A DNA stretch of 49,506 nucleotides from contig WELB01000009.1 in NCBI GenBank assembly GCA_009602725.1, positions 1,194,957 to 1,244,462 on the forward strand. The letters are read 5' to 3'. The stretch comes from Spirogloea muscicola (Eukaryota; Streptophyta; Zygnematophyceae; Spirogloeales; Spirogloeaceae). The notes under the pieces were generated by a model. That model saw only the letters and a list, made by a program, of their open reading frames with translations. It was not told the DNA's origin and did not search any database. Made by a program: the position numbers and the translations under genes. Of the stretch, positions 35,701-49,506 are shown piece by piece (the stretch's first letter is position 1; each line of letters begins with the position of its first letter).

Positions 35701-38700
35701 CTGTTCTCTATTGTCAATCGGCTCATTGTGACTTGCTTAATTAGTTTGTCTCCTCAGGATGCTCTGGAAGTGGCTGTATCATTCCACTGGTACAATGCTA
35801 GTGATGGGAATACTGAGGAGAATCGTTACCAGGTGTGTTGCACGGCCTATGTGTGGATATGACAGTCTGGTTGCCTTCTGGTCTGCATGACACGTTTGCC
35901 TTGATTGCATGACATGCCTCCACGGCATCCATCAGTGTTAGTTACACAAGCTGGACCTTGATAGACTCTGTGCCAGCCCAAGATAGATTCCATGACACAT
36001 GACATATGATGGCAGGCCTCAGGAGCATACATCTTCCGGCCCAATTCATCAACAGCTTTTGACATCTGGAAATTTGATCAGCTTGTGAGGATCACGTCAT
36101 TTGTCAAAATGTCAAATGCAATGCATGATGGCTTGATCTACCTGCAGAAATCGCTTGATTTTTCTAGAGGACCCTAAACACAAGGTGCTGGAGTTGTTTT
36201 TAGGCATAGGATCTGGCCTGTTGCAATCTTCAGGTGCATCAGGTTGACTCATTTCCATGACTGTGTACTTGTGTCGATTGCAAGATTGGTCAACGCATTT
36301 ATAGGGGCCCTGTCGCAGAAGAGTGGCATCAGTGGTTCTCACCTTGGCTGTCCCAGGTATTTGCACACCCTCGTGTTGCACTTATCCCAGCCTGCTAAGG
36401 TTCTGAGAGCCAAAGAATTTTTGAGAGTAGATGAAGCTTATGCACTCTGCACAAGCACATTGCCTAAATTAAATACAACTAGGCATGCCTTCTACATCCG
36501 GCGACATTGTTTCTGTCAGCAATGAATGAGAGCTGCAACAAGCCAATGTTAGCAGGCTCAGCGTCAGTGCTTCCAGTGTGGACCCTATGTCCTCTTATGA
36601 GTGCTTGATTTAGCTTGTAGTGCTGCCTATGTGCAGGTTGTTAGAGTGCACAAGGGAGAGGATCATGCCGAGGTAGAATACACGGTATGGTGTTGTCATC
36701 TCGTCGAGCTGCACATGATGTCAAATTGGTTCATACACATTGGTGATACACAAATTGCTATTGTTTATGCATGTGTGCCTCTTGGTGGGCATACTTCAGC
36801 AGTTCTGAAGTTAACCTGCAGAGGAGCAACTAGGCATGTTGCTCGAATACTTGTGGCGTGGTCACCTTCCTCGCCAGGCTGCTGGGCAGCTGTGCGAAAT
36901 GGGTTGCTGCATTGCTTTCATGTCTTTGACATTATCGTTCTGAAAGTTACGGAGGCATGTCGGCCAGGTTGGCCCAATTCCAATTGATGACAACCTGGGA
37001 AAGGAGGTCATTACACGGTTGACGACAAATATGGACACTGGGAATGTCTTCTACACTGACTCCAACGGTCGGGACTACATCAAGCGAGTAAGTATAGCTA
37101 TCTGTGCATGGATATCAGCAAGTTTGCCTTGTTCTGAAGGCTTGTGCGTTGTATTGCTCCCAGTGATCCTCGGGACATGTCGACCACATTGTTATCAATA
37201 TACATCTGCAAGGCTTCTTGAGAAGGGCTTCACTGTGCTACTTTGACTGAAAGTTCATGATGCAGGGGCCACTCAAGACTGTCCAGTATAGCAGATGCTG
37301 AAATTGGTTCTCCTCTTCTTGTTAATGTGTGCTGAGCATGCTGGCAATAATAGGTACTGAATTACCGTGAGGATTGGGAGCTGAATGTGACGCAGCCTGT
37401 TGCTGGAAATTACTACCCGGTAAGCCCATATGATGTCAATGATAGAATATGGCAAACTTAAGTAGTGCCTTAGAAGCCAGTAGCCCCGCAAAGCACAAGT
37501 GGCCTGGTGTCCTCATTCATCCTGTATGATGCTGCAAAGCAGGTGAATGCAGGCATGTACATTTCTGATACACACAAGGACCTGGAGTTGTCGATCCTGA
37601 CTGATCGCTCTTTGGGAGGAACTAGCCTGAAAGACGGTCAGCTTGAGCTCATGCTCCATAGGTGAGAACCTTGCTCTATGAATTGGCTACCTGTCTGAGC
37701 TGGCTGTGTGATGCGCAAGTATAAGTAACTTCTGGTAGCATGTGTCAGAAGGACTTCTATGGATGTCGTGAGCTAAGCCCTTTTCAGTGAAGAGGATTGA
37801 GTTCAACTGTTATCATACCAGGCGGCTCCTTTATGATGATCACCGTGGCGTTGGGGAGAGCCTCAATGAGACCACTTGCACCGAGGATCCTCCAGTCTGT
37901 GAGGGGCTTATGGTATGTAAGTCATGCTCCAGAACTTTTTGCCAGTCGTATGACAGGAGCAAGCTGCCTAACCACTTACAGCAGGTTAAGCATGCAAGTC
38001 TTGAAGCATGTTGTGAGCATCTGCCCTTGACTGAGTTGTGTCTGTGCAGGTCCGAGGAGTATTCTATGTGCATGCAGGTCAGCAGGCCGATGCATCTGTG
38101 TGGCGCCGCCAATTTGCACAGAGACTCTACTCACCACTTCTTCTTGCCTTCACAAGACATGTGAGAAGACAAACCTTTTTGCTCCAAGAATGTAGACAAG
38201 CTTGGGGATTGCCATCAAGAGGTACTTTAATTTTGGAGATTCATACATGCCAACATGTGCATGCGGCCTTGTCAGCAAGCTGGAGATGAGGGGTCCCTAC
38301 CCTTCTCCTGGGATGTGTTTTCTAGCTCCCGATCAGTCTTTGGCTCTGCAAACTTTGAGCTTCCAAAGAATGTAGCTATTCTTACGCTACAGGTGCACAA
38401 AGCTCCCATTCCTGCTGCAGCCGCGCATGGCATCTATTCAAATAAGAGTAGTTGCTGTTAGCTCCTGGATGCATTGAGCAGATGTTTGTGAGAAGCATCT
38501 TCTTGCATTTGCAATTGTTTGCAATATCTAGAGTGAGCAGCAACAATTGTAATCTTCCTTCTCGTCATTTGTGTCTGGACTTTGCAGGAGGTGAAGGAGA
38601 AAGTTGTTCTCCTGCGCTTGGCTCATCTCTTTGAGGTCTCACTCAGACCGCGCAATATGCTCTCTAAGCACTATCTAAATAAATAAGGCATAATATAATA

Positions 38701-39338
38701 AGGCAACAATCATGCCAAGTGTGTCCAAGTCTGTTGGCCTGCAGTCAGCACAAGCAGTTTACGCAAGCTCAAATTTCTCCATACACGCATATGTATATAG
38801 CCTTAACAGCCACCTCGTGGTGTTGCAGGTTGATGAGAGCGAAGAGCTTTCGCGATTGGCCAACGTGGACATTGCTGAAGTATTTGCCAGTAGCCAGGTC
38901 AGTCACCAGCTCTTCAACCACTTGTCAGTAGGTGACAGACACAGGTGGTGCTTCTTATTTGTTAACCTTGTCAACTTCTATATTGGGGCTGCTGTTAAGA
39001 TTCTTTTAAAAAGACCTCCTGCAGTAGAGTATGTGTTGCTCTATGTATCTTTGCTGTATCTTTGCTATGTATTTTCGTGTGCTGCTCAGGTGCAAATGGT
39101 CGAGGAGCTCAATCTGACAGGGAGACGGAAAAAGGAAGGCAGGAAGCCCCTCCGCTGGCGAGTGGAAGAGGACACGCGCGGCGGCGGCAGCGGTGAGGCT
39201 GCGGCTGCCGCACGGAAACCCTTACGAGGCCGGCCACTTGAGGAAGTTGACAATGGGGCAAGGGGGAAGTTTGTGGTTGAGCTCGGCCCGATGGAGATTC
39301 GCACTTTCTATGTCCACTTTGCTTCACCCAAAAACTGA
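29726..39338 (+). CDS. Lysosomal/vacuolar alpha-mannosidase (GH38)
   Basis: Retaining glycosidase that trims alpha-mannose from N-glycans in the lysosome or vacuole. About 30 exons. Firm ones: 29726-29947, 30273-30356, 30634-30722, 30940-31120, 31490-31609, 31902-31985, 32109-32180, 32380-32493, 32631-32731, 32927-33020, 33192-33389, 33671-33832, 34032-34097, 34443-34499, 34787-35021, 35758-35832, 36016-36084, 36637-36684, 36968-37087, 37354-37419, 37543-37661, 37822-37912, 38050-38160, 38276-38392, 38588-38635, 38829-38897, 39090-39338. Tentative: 35541-35603 and one ending at 36356 ([14 protein letters not shown]). Roughly 1,070 residues. An Ala/Leu-rich signal peptide is followed by [11 protein letters not shown] (zinc His and Asp), [12 protein letters not shown] (nucleophile Asp), [12 protein letters not shown] and [15 protein letters not shown] (zinc His). 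The C-terminal domains end [10 protein letters not shown]. Unresolved: 35022-35540 should hold at least one more exon. The last exon has a basic, low-complexity insertion. These motifs are the lysosomal subfamily's, not Golgi mannosidase II. Confidence 0.96.
34561..34595. repeat. Short GGAAGAT tandem repeat in intron
   Basis: About four head-to-tail ATGGAAG/GGAAGAT units in a mannosidase intron; no coding consequence. Confidence 0.7.
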
Positions 39339-40382
39339 CCTGAGAAAGTCATGGCTGAGAAAGTCATGGCAGCAGCTGAGTTTGCAATAAAATAATTCTT
39401 CAGCTGGTCGGCCAGCAGAACTGGGAGCAGCCTGCTATGGTAGATACAATCATGGTAGAGAATTAAGCAAGCTGTGCAGGCAGCCAGTCGCGTATTGAGA
39501 CTCCTCAGATGGCTAGTCTGGAAAGAGCAGTAAATTTGACTGCAGCCTCAATCCCATTGGTTGTCCATACGCTGCTTGCTCGCCTTGTCACTGGACATTT
39601 GCTTGCAGTGGCTGCACAACTGCTGTGCAGACTGGAGTCGGCCGCCTCGACTTTTCGAGCGAACCAGGCCGTGCCCCTGCAGTGTCTACGATAGGCGTCC
39701 TATTGGCTCTTTGGATTTTGTCCATTCTTTTCGGGCTGGCCTCTGCCAGCCCCTCTTCTCTATGGGCGCGCACTTTCTTCTACGATATGTGAGTGCTGCA
39801 TTGACTGACAGTCCTCTGATTGCGGCCTGAATGAGTCTTTCCTATTCTGCTTTGGCCTGAATGAGTCTGTGGGCGGGAAGACATTAATTAGAGTTCGATC
39901 AAGATAACTCTAACTTGACCCCGAGACTACACGAGCTACCAGGAGACTAATCTCTCTGACCCGCGGCTGCTCAACAGGGGATATTGAGATGTACATAAAA
40001 CATATGCAAATATAGACTTCATATATGTTTCACATATGCATATATATATGCATACATGAAATTGAGAACCCAGTGGCCACTTGAGTCGCCGTGTGCTTCA
40101 CCGCTATTCCATTCTTATCGTTGGGCTGGCCAATCACAGCCATCGCCCCTCTATTGGGAGAGTCTCGCCCACACTCGAACTCGAACTTTGACGTCGACTC
40201 CACATCTAGGAGTAGGAACTCCGCATGCAGGATGCGCGTGCATCAGATCCTTCCTTACCCTTCCTAAACCCTGAACCCCTAAACCCCCTAAACTCGAAAC
40301 CTTCAACCCACTTGCCTCAGTGCCAGTCCACAGCTGCCACAGAAAGCCCACAGAGAGCCAGGCGGCAAGAGCACTGCCTGCC
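39339..40382. other. Intergenic with repeat copies and telomere-like motif
   Basis: 39340-39370 has a 15-base direct duplication (CTGAGAAAGTCATGG) just after the mannosidase stop, and AATAAAATAA lies at about 39386-39395. 39700-39785, 39945-39990 and 40080-40170 are dispersed-repeat copies. 39990-40060 is AT-rich (ATATGCATATATATATGC). 40262-40301 carries CCCTAAA-type telomere-like units. Confidence 0.65.
40262..40301 (-). repeat. Telomere-like CCCTAAA units before the 40.4-kb gene
   Basis: CCTAAACCCTGAACCCCTAA and CCCCCTAAACTCG, ending 81 bases before the ATG at 40383. A second degenerate cluster (CCTAAACCCTGAACCCC) lies in the first intron at 40792-40826, again flanking exon 1. Confidence 0.75.
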
Positions 40383-43330
40383 ATGCTGGTGCAGGCACAA
40401 CCGCCGAGCGGCGCCGCGGCCGTCGCCAGCTCCGCCGTGCCGCCGGCGCTCCGCCAGACCGCCGCNGTCTGCGCCGGCGGCGGCGGCGGCGGCGCCAGGG
40501 AAGCGATTCCGCCACTGGGCCAGTAGGGCCGCCGCCGGCTCGGCCGCTGCCGGAGCGGCGGAGGCAGCGGCGGGCCCCAGCCCGTCGGACCACGCGGCAT
40601 GGCGGGAGCTCCTCCGCGGCGGCGACCAGGTCACGGCTGTGCTGCAGCAGATGACAGACTACGTAAGCTAAGCCGCCTCGACGACGGGCGCCCACAACGC
40701 CCGTTGGCCTGTGGCATCATCTCAGAGGCATGCCCAATGCCGCAGTCCATGTCCAGGCATTGGCTCGCCGCGGCTGCCCATCCTCTGAACCTTAGACCCC
40801 TAATGCCTAAACCCTGAACCCCGAGAACCCATCTGAGACGCTCTCGAAGAGCGCTACATTAACTGGAATGGGTTACATTAAAACATAAAAACTGCATCAG
40901 GGAGACAAGAGGCTACTAAGCATAGGTATCTGTAAATGTTTTGCCTCTGGATAGCTGATAGATTAGGAGTAATATGATTATACAATCTGGTGAATTGCAA
41001 TACCATATTGCCAAATTGCCATCTTCGGCGGCGGCTGCAGCTGGCGGACATCTCGGACCTGGCCGATGCGGAGGCCGCGGCGGTCCAGATGGCGGCAGCC
41101 GGCGCCGTCGGCGCGCATATCGAGGTGCTGGACCGCGCGTTCCTCCTGGCGCTGGACTTCATGCTCCACCAGGCCCAGAAGGACCACGACGACAAGGTGA
41201 ATGCTTTCATCCGGGGCCCAGATCTGCGACCATCTGGCTAGTGCCACCACGTTCCAGATTTAGCATGGACTTAGGGGCTGGGATAGAGGTTTTAAGAAAT
41301 TAGAGGTTGGGTTGCAAGTGCAAGGGTTTGGGTTTTGGAGTGACTCTGGGCGCCTGGCTGGCTCGGCTATCGTGCTCGGCATTGCGCAGCGGGAGTGGCT
41401 TTTGCAGGTCCTCAAGGACCAGGTCCTTGCGCAGCTCTCCAACAAGTTCCCCTCCCAGGCAAGCTCCGCGGCACTGCTTGACTTGAGCTTGTAGCTGCAT
41501 CCAAATGGTTTGATTTGAAGCTTATAGCATCATGGTCGCAGCCGCGGCGATCCGTCGGTCTAATCTGCCAAATAGACCTTGTGCTCTGCCAGCTGCCCGT
41601 CAATGACTTCGTCCAGCAGCTATCTGGACTTCAAGCCACCATCGCATGTGTAACAATGTAAATCTGCTAAATGTTGGTCATGTCTGTCACAGGTCCAAGT
41701 CGTGGGCCTGTTGTGTCGCACAAAGGTCAAGGAGGAGAGGCGTGAGGTGCTGTGCCGTGCCGCAGGCGGCGGCGGCGTCTTTGATGCAGTGGGTGGCGGC
41801 AAGTTCGAGATCCCCGCCGCAAAGCTGGGGGATGTTGCCGCCCAGGCGGACGACGTCGTCTCTGTGAGCATGACAGACTCTTCCTCCTTCTATCCTGCAG
41901 GGTAGGTACACAGCTGTGTGGCTGGAAATGGGTCATTCATGACGAGCTCTGTTGTCCACAGGTGTTAAGATATCCGAACTGCATCAAGTCTACCAATATA
42001 ACAGACAGATGGAGTAGTATCAACCTCAGTATCATCAGTGTGTGCTACTTTAGGGGTTTATATGTGAAGGGCTAGCGTTAAGGAGGACAATTGCTTAGCG
42101 GCCTAGTTGTAACCTCCACAAGAACGCTGGTGCTTCTCAGAATGCAAGCTAAGTATACGCACTAAATGGCCCTGTCATCACTCCAGGGGACTTGACTTAC
42201 TTAACTGATTGCTGTATTGAAAGTATTGAGGCGTGCATCGTTGTTGCAGTCTATGGAGGAGCGACAGGCGGTGCCCGACCGGCGCCTGTTGGCACGGCTG
42301 GTCCTGGTGCGCGAGGAGGCGCGGTCGCTCGCCGCCGGAGGCCACTTGGACCCGCGCAACGACACCCGCGGCCTCCAGTCCCTAGCCCAACCTGAGGTAG
42401 ATCTCAAGCAGGCCTCTCGAGCAGTCGCCGCTTCTTGCGAGGCACCACAAGCTGCTGACGGCTGCTGCCATGGCGTCTGTCATGCCAGGTGGACTTCCTG
42501 GCCAAGGTCGTCGGCATGCGGCCCGGGCCGGCGCTGCGGACGCAGTTGCGGAGGGTCATGGAGGGCAAGGACGACGGCGAGGACCGGCCGGAAACCAGCA
42601 GTAAAGCTGGCCCTGCTGCCGACCGGCCCCATAGCCCGCCGAGCCGAGGGCCGTCGACAGGGAGCCCCGGCAGTAGTGATGCCCCGCCGCACAGCGCGGC
42701 CGCAGCCAAGGGCGAGGGCAGGCTGCCGGTGCGGCCTGGCCTGTTCCTCGACACAGTGACAAAGGTGGGGACCTGTCTTGTGCTGCCATCTGCGATACAA
42801 CCCAACTATAATGTTAAATTGTTATGTATTGAGCCTTGATCAGGAGAGAGACTGCAGAGATGCTACATGAAGGCACGCTCCTGCAGCCACATGAGGGGAA
42901 GTCCTGCCAATGACCGGCTACTGGCTCTGCATCGCCTGTCCAGGTGCTGGGTAGCCTGTACAGCAGCGGCTCGGCGCGCGGGGTGACTGTGCAACAGCTG
43001 GAGTTCGTAAGTTTCTTAAGTCCGAGACTGTGATCCCCAGATTCTCAGACCATTGGCTTGGCCCCTCAAATCCTGAGATATAAGTAGCAATGCCTGGCCC
43101 TCGTTCTATTGAGCATACTGCAATCTGGAGTGTACGTAAGGGGGCATGTCTCTGAGGCTCTGACGCCTGGCGTGCTTTGAGTCTTGGTTGCTGAGGCGTG
43201 CGGCCGGCCATGAGTTGCCACCAAGAAGCTGAAGTGCAGATCCAGCTCCTGATGCTGCCAGCAGTCCTTGCCTCATCTACAGATCCGAGAGGAAGTCCTA
43301 GCCGTGCTCCAAGAGATTGCGCACTCGTGA
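40383..43330 (+). CDS. Conserved-looking protein of unknown function
   Basis: I do not recognise the family. Exon model: 40383-40662 (contains one N at 40466), 41041-41196, 41408-41458, 41693-41863, 42250-42396, 42489-42764, 42944-43006, 43283-43330, about 415 residues. All junctions after exon 1 are phase 0. Within exon 1 the ATG frame (MLVQAQPPSGAAAVASSAV) and the downstream coding frame (DHAAWRELLRGGDQVTAV) disagree, so the N hides a length error. The N-terminus is Ala/Ser/Pro-rich and could be a transit peptide. The rest is mainly helical: an Ala-rich helix (LADAEAAAVQMAAAGAVGAH), LLALDFMLHQAQKDHDDK, KVKEERREVLCRAA, RLLARLVLVREEARSL, a Ser/Pro-rich linker, and a conserved-looking end (FLDTVTKVLGSLYSSG, EEVLAVLQEIAHS). 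The intron after 41458 seems to use a GC donor (CAG then GCAAGC). No function is inferred. Confidence 0.72.
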
Positions 43331-43789
43331 GCAGGCGTCCCCTGGCGTGACTTCACAATGTCTCTACAGTCCACCATCGGCTTAAGGGACGACTTAACAT
43401 TTGCGCCCGAGAATTCAATCATATGCTTCTATGTCATGCGGCCTTAGCAAGCGCGCTGGTTGGAAGTCACTGAGGGTGCCTTATCCCGACATGGGAGGTA
43501 GTGCAAATTGCACTACACGAGCACAGGCTGGCACTGTATATAAGCAAGGAGAGGACTGGCGGGGGCCCAGAAAGGGGCGCTCATAAATTACATGAAGTTG
43601 CGAGATACTGGTTGCGCCGAGTTTCCGAGGCTGTTATGCCTTCAACTGCACCAACAGATACTTAAGTGCAACATATCTGTGTGGGAGCATAAGTGACGGT
43701 TAAATGACATGCTAACTCTCTTCCCACCTCCCTCCATCCGTTCCCCTCCCCACTTCCCTGAAGGAGCGACTTGGGATGCCCGTGCGGTC
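43331..43789. other. Intergenic between convergent genes
   Basis: Separates the convergent 3' ends of the 40.4-kb gene and the Sel1-repeat gene. Nothing recognised beyond a short polypyrimidine stretch at about 43710-43760. Confidence 0.6.

Positions 43790-49506
<5,717 letters not shown>

Overview
This is a nuclear contig from a green-lineage eukaryote, most likely a streptophyte alga. The evidence is: spliced genes with GT-AG introns and GC-rich, alanine/glycine/proline-rich first exons; plant-type TTTAGGG telomere-like motifs; an NPH3/BTB phototropic-signalling-type gene, a family typical of streptophytes; and a plant-like uroporphyrinogen-III synthase. There is no bacterial-style operon structure. 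Exons were assembled by hand from splice sites, reading-frame phase and family similarity, so exon borders are models, although most junctions are in phase.

Layout, left to right. 1-3497 (+): BTB/NPH3 protein, 5' end outside the window, with two apparent single-base indels. 3498-5412: no gene seen; repeats and a GC island. 5520-9182 (+): cytosolic-type glutamyl-tRNA synthetase, preceded by a TTTAGGG array. 9713-13440 (+): DHHC protein S-acyltransferase. 13441-19590: repeat-rich, with a sequencing gap flanked by artefactual A runs. 19591-21455 (-): LIN37-like MuvB/DREAM subunit, recovered from seven small exons. 21456-25447: repeat-rich. 25448-26206 (+): small UPF0729 (C18orf32-like) protein whose first coding exon is just the ATG. 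27118-29703 (-): uroporphyrinogen-III synthase, head-to-head with 29726-39338 (+), a GH38 lysosomal/vacuolar alpha-mannosidase of about 30 exons. 40383-43330 (+): conserved-looking protein of unknown function. 43790-49385 (-): Sel1-repeat protein of at least 921 residues, running into an artefactual T run at the window end.

The genes are not a pathway cluster. They are ordinary housekeeping and regulatory genes (translation, protein lipidation, cell-cycle transcription control, tetrapyrrole synthesis, glycan turnover) separated by a mosaic short repeat family whose core GGGCTGGCCTCTCACAGCCC is self-complementary. The points most worth following are the LIN37 homologue, the very tight divergent UROS/mannosidase gene pair, telomere-like motifs near first exons, the dispersed palindromic repeat, apparent GC-AG introns, and several assembly scars that would mislead automated gene calling. 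I found no clearly undescribed biological system; the nearest candidates are the 40.4-43.3 kb gene and the repeat family.
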